64,000 bases of DNA from Saccharina japonica (GCA_008828725.1 MEHQ01000504.1:112333-176332); one strand, 5' to 3'; counted from the first letter of the stretch, positions 9,861 to 19,143 are shown. A program made the numbers and translations. The notes: generated by a model from the letters alone, not told the origin.

Positions 9861-9981
9861 TACGGGGGGGGGGGGGGGGCATAGTAAATAGGACCAAATA
9901 TTGTTCGTAAAGAAAGGGAAATCCACGAACGTAACGTTTTTTTTTTAGTATTTTCCGTAGGTCGTATTTATTATGGTCCCC
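9861..9981. mobile_element. MITE-D with poly-G expansion in its left end
   Basis: The left inverted end reads TTTACGG with about 17 G, then CATAGTAAATAGGACC. The right end is TATTTATTATGGTCCCC. The consensus has five G at this point, so the G tract has expanded within the terminal repeat. Confidence 0.75.
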
Positions 9982-10092
9982 TATAATAGTATGATCGCGG
10001 ACTATTGCACGTACACCCCGGTGAGTACGCGTAGCAGACCTAACCGAAAAAAAAAAGAAAGCAGTCATGCAGTTGGTATGATGGCTGGTAGC

Positions 10093-10482
10093 GGGGCTTA
10101 TATATGACGGCGGTATACGAAGTGCACCGAGAATTTTGACCGCCTTATATCGAACGGACCGCCTTATTCATTCCACCATGCGAGTACAATTGTCCGGTCA
10201 TGAAAGCCGATTTTGACCGCCTTGTATCGGGCGGCCGCACTATTCATTACACCATGCGAGTGCAATTGCTCGATCATGACGGCCGGTTATGACCGCCATG
10301 TATCGGGCGGCCGCACTATTCATTACACCATGCGAGTGCAATTGCTCGGTCATGACGGCCGATTTTGACCGCCTTGTATCGGGTGGCCGCACTATTCATT
10401 TCACCACGCGAGTGCAATTGTCCGGTCATGAAAGCAGATTTTGACCGCCTTGTATCGAGCGGCCGCCTTGTATACAGGCCCC
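10093..10482. mobile_element. Element H1: GGGGC-ended element with internal minisatellite
   Basis: Ends are GGGGCTTATATA on the left and TATACAGGCCCC on the right. Between them a 76-77 bp unit starting 'gaccgccttgtatcg' repeats at 10138, 10214, 10291, 10367 and 10443 and includes 'cgcactattcatt', 'ccatgcgagtgcaatt' and 'cggtcatgacggccg'. The second copy (26004-26176) has the same ends and about two units, inverted. This is probably a non-autonomous DNA transposon with copy-variable internal repeats. Confidence 0.75.
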
Positions 10483-10639
10483 ACCACTACTGTACTATAC
10501 TATAAACCAGATAATATCCCCAAGGAGAGCGAGCGCAAAGAGAAATTCGAAGAGGGCGATTTTAATCATGCTGTAAAAAAGGGTATATAGAGAGGGCCGA
10601 GTTGTTGTGGCCAAGTCAAGCCATGTCACGGCAAGAGCT

Positions 10640-10682
10640 GCTGTCTGTCTGTCTACCCGTCTGTCTGCCTGTCTGCCTGCCA
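10640..10682. repeat. (CTGT/CTGC)n microsatellite
   Basis: Tetranucleotide CTGT and CTGC steps run for about 40 bp. Confidence 0.8.
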
Positions 10683-10718
10683 AACGGTGAAAGAGCTTTC
10701 TCCTGACATTTGTGTTAA

Positions 10719-10807
10719 CCCTTTTAGGACTGCAGTCCCGTTTTGGGGACCAACCACTCTAATTCTAAGTAATTTGTCCCCAAAACGGGACTCCAGTCCT
10801 ATCAGGG
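10719..10807. mobile_element. MITE-A2 copy with TTAA duplication
   Basis: It starts CCCTTTTAGGACTGCAG and ends CCAGTCCTATCAGGG, flanked by TTAA at 10715-10718 and 10808-10811. It is inverted relative to the 8605 copy and has well-kept arms. Confidence 0.9.
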
Positions 10808-11084
10808 TTAAGGTTATAACGTGGGAACAACGAAGTATATATACCCATCCAGCACAGCCAGGTTTCGCCGGTACCGGTACTTGAGAGATACAACTCCAAC
10901 ATACATATATATACATACCAGGTAAATCAACACTCAGTATCATAGCGGCGACACAACACTCCGCGCTACAAAAGATGGAATGATGCCGCCGGGTCTGCCT
11001 CTCCCCTTCTGCCTGCATGTAGCGGGGCGGAATGAGTCGCCGAGGCGGCGTAACCTCTTATCTCCCATGATGTAATACGGGAGA

Positions 11085-11472
11085 GCATACCGTAGTAAAT
11101 AGAACCCACGGTACACATAAAAACCTACATATTGACGCGTGCTACGACAGAGATAGCACTTTTTGGACGAAATAATTTCTGAATGATCGAGCTCCTTAAC
11201 CCATATTCGTCGGACTGCTGTCATTGCTTTGTTGCAATATAGTGCCTTGTTTGCTTCGGCCGTGTGGGATTTTCAATCGGATAACACTTTTCCTTTCCTC
11301 CCTTAATGCCCTTAATGATCACTTTGGGGTGAGGTGGAGAGCTCTTCAAGTAACCGCCCTTCCAAGGCAAAAGCATGGTGGCACCTCCTCTATCGTAGCA
11401 TGCGTCTGATATTTCCTATTTTTACGCACAACATTTGGTCCTATTTACTATGACATGGTCCTCCGCAATAGT
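11085..11472. mobile_element. MITE-D copy split by element L
   Basis: The left part (about 11085-11138) reads 'ccgtagtaaatagaaccc...aaaacctacatat'. The right part (about 11408-11472) resumes 'atatttcctatttttac...ggtcctatttactat'. An intact relative in the 14.7-kb unit reads 'acctacatatttcc' through this point, so the break sits at ATAT. Confidence 0.75.
11139..11408. mobile_element. Element L (about 270 bp) inserted in MITE-D
   Basis: Inverted ends are GACGCGTGCTACGACAGAG on the left and CTCTATCGTAGCATGCGTC on the right, with ATAT on both sides as a probable target duplication. Ends of the same element recur alone at 18246-18318 and 19958-20010. No coding capacity is evident. The family is not one I can name. 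Confidence 0.7.
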
Positions 11473-11654
11473 AGAAGCCGCGAAAACATGTTTTTCCTTT
11501 TCTGTTTTGTTTTTTTCTCCGCGAACTCATTTTTTTTTCGTAGGATCGTCGAACGAATGCACGCGGGGGCTGGGCTGGCTGTCCGTCGTCGTCGTGTTTG
11601 TTTTCCGATTCGTAAATATCTTGGGGGGAAATATCATATACTGGTATCCTTTTT

Positions 11655-11840
11655 GTTAACATTAAACCGTCCGTTCTATATTTTGATGCTGCGCGTGCTT
11701 TTGCTAACATTAAACCGTCTGTTCTATATATCTATATACTCAAGTATCTACTTCGAAGTATATCTATATATATACCCGTCGACATTCAGCATAATCCAAT
11801 GGTGCCCGTACCGACTCTTCGTTCATCCTGTTATTACTGT
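11655..11840 (-). mobile_element. Degenerate retroposon F with a 48-bp TA-bounded insert
   Basis: The plus strand shows 'aacattaaaccgtc' twice (11655 and 11708), then 'gttcTA', an AT-rich insert, then 'TAcccgtcgacattcag' and 'cgactcttcgttcatcct'. Typical F copies read 'ttctacccgtcgacatccag' without the insert. The insert at 11727-11774 includes a 'ctacttcgaagta' palindrome. Confidence 0.65.
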
Positions 11841-11957
11841 GAACCACAGCAGTAAAATAAGACCACATTTGTTAGTAAGCATAAGGAAAATATATACGTA
11901 GTTTTTTTGTATACCTTACGTACGAGGTACCTATTTACGGTATTTACTATGCCCCCC
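11834..11957. mobile_element. MITE-D copy
   Basis: The left end 'gaaccacagcagtaaaataagacc' pairs with the right end 'cctatttacggtatttactatgcccc'. A nine-base repeat GGTATTTAC near the right end is shared in variant form with the copy at 28549, marking a subfamily. Confidence 0.7.
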
Positions 11958-12216
11958 CGGAACTGAGACACACACGTACCACACACATCTGTTGGTGGTC
12001 TCAAAAACGAAGGCACGGAGAAATATACATCGCAAGGGAATGAATGAACGACGCACGGAGGTTGACGTACAAGAAAAAACCAGCAGGGATGATGCGTATT
12101 TACCCACCCGAAAACCCCAAAAATCCCCGAGAAACAGCCTTTTTCAGCATTTCCCAAAACTTTCCCCCTATTTCCTTATATTCCAGGCGAACAAGGCGTC
12201 ATTTGTTTTTTTTTTT

Positions 12217-12394
12217 GGGGGCGGGGGGGGTACTCATGTCGTGCACGGCCACGGCCGTAGTCGTAGGACCATAGACCCTCGCATCCCTACAATGCTGGGT
12301 GGGGGGGGGTGGGGCGTACTCATTTGTTGCTTGCCTTAGGCATTTGACCATTGACCACGCATCCCTTTCGAGACGGAGCGGGGGGGGGGGGGGG
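12217..12394. repeat. I-repeat module pair flanked by poly-G
   Basis: In inverted orientation to the 1.8-kb array it reads 'gtactcatgtcgtgcacgg', 'ccatagaccctcgcatccc', then after a G-run 'gtactcatttgttgcttgcc' and 'cgagacggagc' ending in about 18 G. Confidence 0.75.
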
Positions 12395-12637
12395 GTTATC
12401 ATCCCCGGGTGGCCTACCGAGCATACCCTCGCAGTAGTATCGTCCGTATGCCTTAGTTTCTATAGTTCCTTATTCCCGCCATGTTCCACCCCTATTAATA
12501 GAGCTGTGCGTCGGCCCTTAGAGTCCTCAACCGAAAATAATAGAACAAACAGAACACCGAGGCGAGCGCGGGGAATCTTACCAGGTACGTATTATATATA
12601 CCTAGTATCTTTTTTTTTCTTTTTTCGAACAGATATA

Positions 12638-12716
12638 ACACTCTGTCCCGAAATATAAGCACCTTTTGTACATCAATATTTAATGAAAACGGTGCTTAAA
12701 TTTAGGGACATAGTGG
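12638..12716. mobile_element. MITE-C (Stowaway-like), TA sites
   Basis: It starts ACACTCTGTCCCGAAATA and ends TTTAGGGACATAGTGG with TA at 12636-12637 and 12717-12718. The two arms pair over about 28 bp around a short AT-rich loop. The TA target and GTCCCRAAATA core match known Stowaway MITE termini, a Tc1/mariner-related group. Confidence 0.85.
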
Positions 12717-12857
12717 TATATATTATATATACGAGTATATATAATAATCTACGAGTATGTATTCGTAGCTTCACGTTTTTTTCTCCTCGTATACGTGCGA
12801 GATGTGTACCCTACATAAAAACCCGTACATATAAACAGGTGTTTATAGCACGCGCGA

Positions 12858-12935
12858 TGGAAGTGTCACACACAGCTTGCCAATATATACATATATACGA
12901 GCTTCGACCAAACCCTCGAATCTAACAGCTGTTGC
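12858..12935 (-). mobile_element. G-repeat fragment
   Basis: Reads 'gtgtcacacacagcttgc', an AT-rich insert, then 'cgaccaaaccctcgaatc' and 'aacagctgttg'. Relative to other copies the AT-rich TATATACATATATA block is extra. Confidence 0.55.
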
Positions 12936-13755
12936 TTTGTCATGTATTTGTACCCGAGGTAAAAAAAAATAATCGTATATAAAAAAACTGCAGGGCGAAC
13001 GTTATACAAGAAGATCGGAATACTGCTGTTTGTTGTAGTGATTGATCTCAACATCTGGATACGATACGATCGTAACGTTTCCATTTTTTTGGGCATCTGG
13101 ATCTTGATATCTCTCAAAGAGTGTTTACCGGCGACACCGTTTTTTGTTGTTGTCTTTTTGTTCTTATTTTTTCTGGTTCGGTTCGCGTCGTTGTGTTCTC
13201 GTACCCGGTACGTTGGCATTTCACTTGCTTTATTACCCATTCATTTGCGTTTATTTTGGTTTGGTTTTTCTCTGTCTCACAGGTCTTGTGACCACATAAT
13301 TTGTACCAGGTATCTCTCTAGGATTGGGAATCAGGCCAGACAGTGGGTGTGCTGATGTGGTTGGGTAGAAAGAACGGGTTTAATGTGAAGACAACACACA
13401 CCACCGTGAGAGCGTAAATAACAGCACAACCACAATCTTATACGTACACCAGACACCAGGTACGACGAGGTCTCTTACGCAAGAATCTTTGGGAATCGTG
13501 ATAAATCTGCCGGGCGAATCTTAAGATCGTAATACTGATCTCATCTGACCTCATGAAGAATCTCCCCCCCCTCATGTTTGGCCTCTGCTTGCTGCATGCG
13601 CGTGAGGTACACGATGGGGGGTTGTCATAAATATGCACAGCAGTTCGCAATTCCGTGACAGGGATATCACCAGAAACCAGAAGAAAAAAAAATCACGGGG
13701 AATCAGATACCAGAAATCAGCAACAAGCATCGTATATTAACCCGGATATCATATA
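12936..13755. other. Gene-free stretch
   Basis: No repeat family was recognised over about 820 bp apart from a TACCAGGTA near 13302 and Phe/Leu-rich random frames. Confidence 0.4.
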
Positions 13756-13824
13756 CACTATGTCCCGAAATATAAGCACATTTATTACATTAACATTCAA
13801 TCAAAAAGGTTCTTATATTTCGGG
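13756..13824. mobile_element. MITE-C copy, right end lost
   Basis: The left arm 'cactatgtcccgaaatataa' is paired with 'ttcttatatttcggg', after which the consensus 'acagagtgg' is replaced by TATATACATATG. Confidence 0.75.
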
Positions 13825-14033
13825 TATATACATATGTAAATGTATCAAGTACCCGAAGGCAAAAATCAGAAATCATAAATCAGCAATACAAATATCGTGC
13901 AAAAAAAACGTGTGCTTGTCCTGCGTACATGCGGTTCGAAGGGTTTTCTTGAACTATTGGTGGCATGTCAGGTTTGATGTTTGAAAACAAGCACAAATAA
14001 TATGGGATACTGAGATAATATTTCGACTTCCGA

Positions 14034-14186
14034 GTCGACGCGAGGGAAGAAGGGGCTGAAGCGTTCTCGCGATGAAAATTCGAGGCAGTGGCTAGCCGTA
14101 GCCACGGGGGAGGAGAGGCAAAAGTCTGCTATAATATATACGTGGCAGGTATTGTGTATGATCCCGGAAATGAGTTACGACTACAT
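14034..14186 (+). mobile_element. SINE fragment, plus orientation
   Basis: Shows the SINE body order 'gacgcgagggaagaa', 'gctgaagcgttctcgcgat', 'cgggggaggagag', then after a 30-bp AT-rich interruption 'gatcccggaaatgagttacg'. The tRNA-like head is absent. Confidence 0.6.
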
Positions 14187-14193
14187 ATATATA

Positions 14194-14470
14194 GAGCTGG
14201 GCACTGGCACAGTAGGTACTGGCAGTAGAAACGTACTGGCAGCAGCATTCCACTGATTAACCAGGCCAGTATATTCGCCAGTTGGTTTCATCTTACGTGC
14301 GTCCAAGAAACACGCCAAATAATTGTACGGAAACCCACCAAACGATTTTCGGAAGCAGAGAGGAGAGACAGCTACTACTGCTGTAGTACTCTGCTGCTAC
14401 AATCCAGTATACTGATTGATTTGGACGACAGAAAAATCGCTACTGACTGAGTCAGCCAGTGTCCAGCCCT
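14194..14470. mobile_element. MITE-P (hAT-like ends)
   Basis: The left end TAGAGCTGGGCACTGGC mirrors the right end GCCAGTGTCCAGCCCTA. hAT elements commonly start TAGGGNTG and duplicate 8 bp. The flanks 'catatata' and 'actatata' agree at most positions but are AT-rich, so the duplication is weak evidence. Fragments of the same family lie at 40832-40934 and 42556-42650. Confidence 0.6.
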
Positions 14471-15127
14471 AACTATATAATGTCTAACAGCAGCAAGGAG
14501 AGGGGAAACGAGGGCGAAGATTAAAAACAGGAAGACTCAAAGACTATGAATAATACCGGTACATACTCGTAAATCATACCGTACATATTACTGAAGTATA
14601 TGAATATATAGATATATACATATCATATGTACGTATATATATTTATATGTATATATATACATCGAAGTATAATACAGCAGGAAACGAAAACTCAAACCAA
14701 ACAAAATAATGAGCAAAGTTGTCCCGATCGCTTCTCCTGAAAACACCCGCTGAGTGCTCCGGTCAGTAAAAAATTCACCGAAACGTACCACGATGTTTTC
14801 AGATTTTTTAATGCTATAACCTCAACATTTTACGCGTATCATACCTTGGTACCTGATGTACTACTGTATGTACAGTAGTATATCAGGGTATAGGATATGT
14901 ATGATGTCATATATATGTGCAGCAGAGCAAACAGTACTATTAATACATGCACATGGCGCAAAGCCAAAGTTTTCGCGCGCAGAATAATTATCTTTCGCTT
15001 TGTGCATACGCTCGCGCCGCTGTTGCCGTTCTTTCTACTTTTACCCCAACAAAATCAGTACGATGCATTCGTAGTATTAATAGTTCTTCAAATGCTGCTT
15101 TACAGTAGTAGTACGCGCATGGGTAAG
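14471..15127. other. Gene-free AT-rich stretch
   Basis: No gene is supported. ATATAT-rich sequence at 14595-14665 includes 'catatgtacgtatatata'. Confidence 0.4.
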
Positions 15128-15168
15128 CACAATTCGACGAGAGTTGACGAGGGAAGAAAGTGCTGAAA
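15128..15168 (+). mobile_element. Short SINE body fragment
   Basis: Reads 'caattcgacgagagttgacg' followed by 'agggaagaaagtgctgaaat', matching the SINE body, then an A-run. Both ends are lost. Confidence 0.6.
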
Positions 15169-15209
15169 TCTATTAAAAAAAAACAAAAAGTACAACAGGA
15201 CGACCAGGG

Positions 15210-15391
15210 AGGACACCTATTAATAAAAAGAACCAGGAAATCTGATCCAGGCTGGATTTCTTATTTGAGCATGGGCGCGCCCTACACTAACTTCAGTACA
15301 ACGACTTCCGAATTTCTTACGACGAGTTCCCTTCAAATTTCAGCCTGCCTGACTTTCCTTTTTTGCCCGTTCTCTTAATTGGTGTCCTTGC
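15210..15391. mobile_element. Older MITE-B copy
   Basis: The left end GGACACCTATTAATAAAAAG carries a TTAATA extension relative to the consensus GGACACCTAATAAG, as does the copy at 44510. The right end is 'ctcttaattggtgtcctt'. Internal 'ttcttatttgagc' and 'acactaacttcag' are recognisable. Confidence 0.7.
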
Positions 15392-15519
15392 ACTCGTATA
15401 GTCCTATTTATTTACCACGTACATATGTACGGTCCCTCGTAATCGCACAGACAAGCAGTGGGTATCCCTATTCAAGACACGTGTGGTAGCATACAGGCCG
15501 AAAACAACTCTCTTTTATA

Positions 15520-15590
15520 CCATTCAGAACTGAAAAAAATGCCCCACACTAATTCCAAGTAGTTTGTCCCCAAACTCGTGGGACCAGTTT
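15520..15590. mobile_element. MITE-A copy, right end replaced by a neighbour
   Basis: Starts CCATTCAGAACTG and runs to 'gggaccagttt', where TTAA at 15591-15594 begins the next element. As at 1193, the break is at the internal TTAA near the right end. Confidence 0.8.
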
Positions 15591-15594
15591 TTAA

Positions 15595-15683
15595 CCCATT
15601 TAGCACTGCAGTCCCGTTTTGGGGACAAAGCACTCTAATTCTGAGTCATTTGTCCCCAAAACGGGACTCCAGTCCTATAAGGG
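15595..15683. mobile_element. MITE-A2 copy with TTAA both sides
   Basis: Starts CCCATTTAGCACTGCAG and ends CCAGTCCTATAAGGG. TTAA lies at 15591-15594 and 15684-15687. Confidence 0.88.
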
Positions 15684-15687
15684 TTAA

Positions 15688-15768
15688 CCCATTCAGAACT
15701 GAATAACTTATCCCATACTAATTCCAAGTAGTTTGTCCCCAAAAACAGGGGAGCAGTTCTTAAGGGGG
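15688..15768. mobile_element. MITE-A copy
   Basis: Starts CCCATTCAGAACTGAATA directly after the TTAA of its neighbour and ends CAGTTCTTAAGGGGG. This is the third of three abutting MITE-A units. Confidence 0.8.
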
Positions 15769-16039
15769 TAAGGGGTTATAACTAGCCTTCTCCCTTATCC
15801 ACAGCCGTGGGAAATACATAGGTATACTCGTAGTGTAGGTGGGTCCAGCCGATTCGGCCTCTCGTAACTACTGCTGTACTATTCTCTTATATAGGGTATC
15901 CTATCTTAAGTCGGGGTACCAACTGTTTGAACCCTAACGGCTCAACCATCGTTCCCCCTATATGTGTAAAACATATCCCACATCGAACTTGACCAGCATG
16001 TCTGCTGCGAAGTACACTCGTATAGACATATCGTACGGC

Positions 16040-16359
16040 TTTTTTTTGTCCATCCCATTTATTATCTTCGCACTTCCGTCTTTCTCCCTCCCTAGTCGTA
16101 ACTCAGATCCGGAGTGACAAAAGTAGGCTCCTCTCCCTCCTCCCCCACTGCGGTTCTTGTTTTGCATTTTTATCGCGAGAAGATTTCAGCACTTTCTTCC
16201 CTCGTCAAACTCTCGTCGAATTTTGCTTACCCACGCTATAATATGCGCTCTCGACAGTCGGTGTCATTTGAGAATAAAAACCTCCATGTGGAGAATCGAA
16301 CCCTCGACATCCGGCCCAAAAGGCTTCGTGGCTACCAGTTAGACCACCGGGGCGACCGG
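16040..16359 (-). mobile_element. tRNA-derived SINE, near full length
   Basis: Read on the minus strand from 16357, the head starts GGTCGCCCCGGTGG. Box A TGGTCTAACTG lies at 16336-16346 and box B GGGTTCGATTC at 16293-16303, with tRNA-like spacing. The unrelated body contains 'ttattctcaaatgacacc', 'gacgagggaagaaagtgctg', 'atcttctcgcgataaaaatg' and 'ctccggatctgagttacg'. It ends 'aataaatgggatggac' plus an A-run. Pol III boxes plus an A-rich tail fit a SINE of about 320 bp. This is the best reference copy in the window. Confidence 0.85.
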
Positions 16360-16375
16360 CTCGGAATTGATATAA

Positions 16376-16454
16376 CCCCTTAAGAACTGGTCGCACGATT
16401 TTGGGGACAAACTACTTGCAATTAGTGTGGGATAAGCTTTTCAGTTCTGAATGG
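16376..16454. mobile_element. MITE-A copy beside the SINE head
   Basis: Starts CCCCTTAAGAACTGGTCGC and ends CAGTTCTGAATGGG, followed by TTAA. It is inverted relative to the 681-1379 array and lies 17 bp from the SINE's 5-prime end. Confidence 0.85.
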
Positions 16455-16479
16455 GTTAACTTGCTTCTTGCTTACTTTA

Positions 16480-16643
16480 TTTATTTATTTTTGTCCATCC
16501 CATTTATTATCTTCGCCCTTCCTTTCTCTCTCCTTCCTAGTCGTAACTCAGATCCGGGGTCACAAAGCAGGCTCCTCTCCCTCCTCCCCCACTACGGTTC
16601 TTGCCTTGCATTGTTATCGCGAGAAGATTTCAGCACTTTCTTA
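16480..16643 (-). mobile_element. SINE copy lacking the tRNA-like head
   Basis: It keeps the tail and body from 'ttgtccatcccatttattat' to 'gaagatttcagcactttctt' and then stops. Loss of the 5-prime part is typical of incomplete reverse transcription. Confidence 0.75.
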
Positions 16644-16774
16644 CTGCTTGGAATTAGGAATTAAACATACTGCTTGGTAATAAAGCGAGGGATGATAATG
16701 GTTGCAGCTTGGTTGCAGTGTAGTGTTGTTGTATCTGGAGTGTTGTATATATCATCAATGGAATACACACATGA

Positions 16775-16853
16775 ACACTCTGTCCCTAAATATAAGTACC
16801 TTTCCTCGATTACTATTCACTCAAAACGGTGCTAATATTTCGGGACAGCGTGG
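16775..16853. mobile_element. MITE-C copy
   Basis: Starts ACACTCTGTCCCTAAATA and ends TATTTCGGGACAGCGTGG. TA target bases are not preserved on the left. Confidence 0.8.
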
Positions 16854-16941
16854 CATACGTTGGGGATTAGTTAACCCTAGAGAACTGCTGCTAACCATTG
16901 TATCATACTCACGGTGCTCGGGACAAAATACTTGGGAACAG

Positions 16942-17055
16942 CAGTGGGAGGGGGAAGAAGAGCCTACTTAGTGACCCCGGATCTGGGTTACGACTGAGGG
17001 AGAGAGAATAAGAAGGGCCTGAATATAATAAATGGGATGGACAAGCAAGCAAAGC
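16942..17055 (+). mobile_element. SINE 3-prime fragment, plus orientation
   Basis: Contains 'gtgggagggggaagaagag', 'gaccccggatctgggttacg' and 'aataaatgggatggacaag', then CAAAG repeats. The head and upstream body are missing. Confidence 0.75.
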
Positions 17056-17184
17056 AAAAGTACGGTCCATGTGTATCATGCGTAGCTGATTCAGTCGTCG
17101 AAATCATCCTGGTAACATCTCCAGCTCTGGCCCCTACTCCGACAAAACTCCGCTGTAAATCACCAGAGAGAACACACCGCTCGC

Positions 17185-17216
17185 TCTGTCCCGAAAAAAA
17201 TATATATAACCCCTGT
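17185..17216. mobile_element. MITE-C end fragment
   Basis: 'cgctctgtcccgaaaaaaat' matches the MITE-C left arm, followed by ATATATAA. No partner arm is adjacent. A separate right-arm-like 'ggtgcttacatttcg' lies near 17576. Confidence 0.5.
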
Positions 17217-17235
17217 CAAGGATGTGCGCCGATCT

Positions 17236-17330
17236 GAATCCCAGACACCCTACTACCCCCCCCCCTATATTGGAGGGAAGAACCGGACCGTTGTAATGCC
17301 AGGAAACAATAAACTTTTTTTTTTAATTAG

Positions 17331-17361
<31 letters not shown>

Positions 17362-17530
17362 ACCAGCGAAAAAAAAATAGGGGGGGGTCTCTAAAACCAA
17401 GTGAAAGAAAAGGAACAAAAAACGAAAAAAAAAATGGTTTCGCTCATTTCGTTCTGTGATCACAGCGATCTTGTTTGTTTTTCATTCTGACCTTTCTACG
17501 AGTGTGGTGTCGTTTTCTCTTTCTTGTTTA
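17236..17530 (+). mobile_element. Element M1 with internal poly-C
   Basis: Order: 'gaatcccagacacccta', C-run, 'ctatattggagggaagaacc', 'ccaggaaacaataaact', a second run of about 28 C, 'accagcgaaaaaaa', 'ctctaaaaccaagtgaaa', 'tgatcacagcgatct' and 'gtggtgtcgttttctc'. Two more copies lie at 20677-21290 in inverted arrangement. Confidence 0.7.
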
Positions 17531-17847
17531 CGCCCTTGCCCCTGTTTTAATGAAATTGGAATGTACGATTGGAAAGGTGCTTACATTTCGCGACAGGCGG
17601 ATTAGGTAGTAAACGCATACTCGAATGATATGTACGTCGTATATATAAATATGGCACTCGTACGCGCACTGGCATTATACATAGAGCGCTACAGCAGCTG
17701 CGAGTCGGCACGACTTACGTCGCCAACTACTGCAGTTATTAATATTAGTAGTAGTCGGAGTATCAGCCGTTCTCCCTAAGGTTGACGACTATCCGACTTT
17801 TTGAGTTCCCATAATTACACGAATATACCAGGTACCAGGTATATATT

Positions 17848-18040
17848 ATCCATCCCATTAATGATCTTCGCCCTTCTTTTTTCTCTCTCCCTCTGACGAA
17901 TCGTAGTCGTAACTCAGATCCGGGGTCACTCATAACCAGGCTCTCCTCTCCTCCCTCCCCAATACGGTACGTATATACGTGTCTTGCATTCCTATCGCGA
18001 GAAGATTTCAGCACTTTCTTCCCTCGTCGACTCGCGCCGA
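17848..18040 (-). mobile_element. SINE copy lacking the head
   Basis: It keeps 'ccatcccattaatgatcttc' through 'gaagatttcagcactttctt'. A GGTACGTATATACGTG stretch at 17967-17981 replaces GGTACGTG of sister copies, an 8-bp gain between two TA dinucleotides. Confidence 0.7.
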
Positions 18041-18162
18041 AATAGGGAGGACTACTGTTCAAGGCGGGATACAACTTTTTTTTTGTTTCTTGGTTTTTAG
18101 GCGACACGTCTTCTTCGGCCGGGGGGAGGGGGTCGATTTGGCTCTCTATTCACTCGCCTGAC

Positions 18163-18210
18163 TAGAAAAAAAAAAAAAAAAAAGTCGGAAAAAGTCGGAA
18201 AAAGTCGGCT
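18163..18210. repeat. Poly-A followed by short AAAGTCGGA repeats
   Basis: About 18 A precede three AAAGTCGG(A/C) units. Confidence 0.75.
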
Positions 18211-18245
18211 GGCCATCAGCTGCCTTCGTCGCCGCCTGACGCGCG

Positions 18246-18318
18246 ACTTAAGGCTTGACGCGTGCTGCGATAAAGGTTGAACTTTTTGGCTGGAATAGTG
18301 TATGAATGATGGATGGCG
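18246..18318. mobile_element. Element L, left end
   Basis: 'gacgcgtgctgcgataaag', 'aactttttggctgga' and 'tgaatgatgga' match the left portion of element L at 11139. The rest is lost at the following MITE-A. Confidence 0.6.
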
Positions 18319-18326
18319 CTCCTTGA

Positions 18327-18400
18327 CCCCGTTAAGAACCGGTCCCCCGTTTTTGGCGACAAACTACTTGGAATTAGTGTGGGATACATGTTCAGTTCTC
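18327..18400. mobile_element. MITE-A copy, partial
   Basis: Starts CCCCGTTAAGAACCGGTCC and keeps 'gacaaactacttggaattag' and 'ttcagttct'. The right terminus is lost. Confidence 0.75.
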
Positions 18401-18453
18401 ACCCACGCCAGGCACAAGTCGCCACAAGTCGCCGGCGGACTTCTGGCTTATAA

Positions 18454-18544
18454 CCCGTTTAGTACTGCACTGCACAAAACCATACATTTCACTCAAATTC
18501 CAAGTATTTTGTCCCCAACACGGGAGTGAAGTCTCGTAAAGGGG
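18454..18544. mobile_element. Diverged MITE-A copy
   Basis: Starts CCCGTTTAGTACTGCAC, keeps 'caagtattttgtccccaaca' and ends 'gtctcgtaaagggg'. It has several mismatches to both subfamilies. Confidence 0.65.
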
Positions 18545-19060
18545 TTACGTCTTCCACCAACCGGCTTGTTGGCATGAAGGATTGGCCAGCGGACTTTTGC
18601 CGATGAAAGCCAGTTATTAGTTATGAATAGTTGGCCAACGGCACCAGCCGATTAGTTGCTATAATAGTCGTGAAATCCTGTCGAGTATTCATTAATATAG
18701 CAGCTCTACGAGTGACATATTCATACATATATACGTACGTACATGCTTGCTTGCTTGCAGTTGAGTTGGAACGCGGAAAGTAATGACATGGAACACGGAG
18801 AAAGAACACGGACCGACGAGAAGACGGGGAAAAAGAAAACAAAAAACACACAAATAAACACGGTATCATACGAGTACGTACTCTAGGCAAGGAAGCGGTA
18901 TAACTACGGTCCACGCGCTGTTCCGCTGTCCCTAACCCCAACCAGAACCCTATGCTTTAGGGCCTACTAAGCGGGAGTAGGGTGTGGAAAATGGGATCTC
19001 GGTCCGGGTCGGATCAGGGTATGTAATGCTGTTGACCACGATCAATCAAACTGGAGGCTG
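18545..19060. other. Gene-free stretch
   Basis: No family was recognised. TGCT tetranucleotides occur at 18740-18760. Confidence 0.4.
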
Positions 19061-19065
19061 TAGAC

Positions 19066-19139
19066 TATTGGGCACCCCGTTTCATCCCTACAACACGAAA
19101 AAACACTCATAATAGAGTACTAATGGTATGGACTGCACG
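19066..19139. repeat. Single unit of the 345-566 tandem repeat
   Basis: Contains 'ccgtttcatccctacaac', 'aaaacactcat', then 'agagTActaatggTAtggac'. At 553-570 the same sequence reads 'agagTAtggac'. Confidence 0.7.
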
Positions 19140-19143
19140 TTAA

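Noticed and set aside
10138-10478. Possible CRISPR or centromeric satellite
   Set aside because: The 76-bp units are contiguous without spacers, and the array is bounded by transposon-like ends.
11890-11957. TA-bounded insertion in the 11.8-kb MITE-D right arm
   Set aside because: The extra 9 bp is a direct copy of neighbouring GGTATTTAC and is shared with 28.6 kb, so it is a subfamily duplication.
16286-16357. Functional tRNA gene
   Set aside because: Box A and box B are present, but the acceptor stem does not close and the sequence continues into a repeated SINE body with an A-rich tail.
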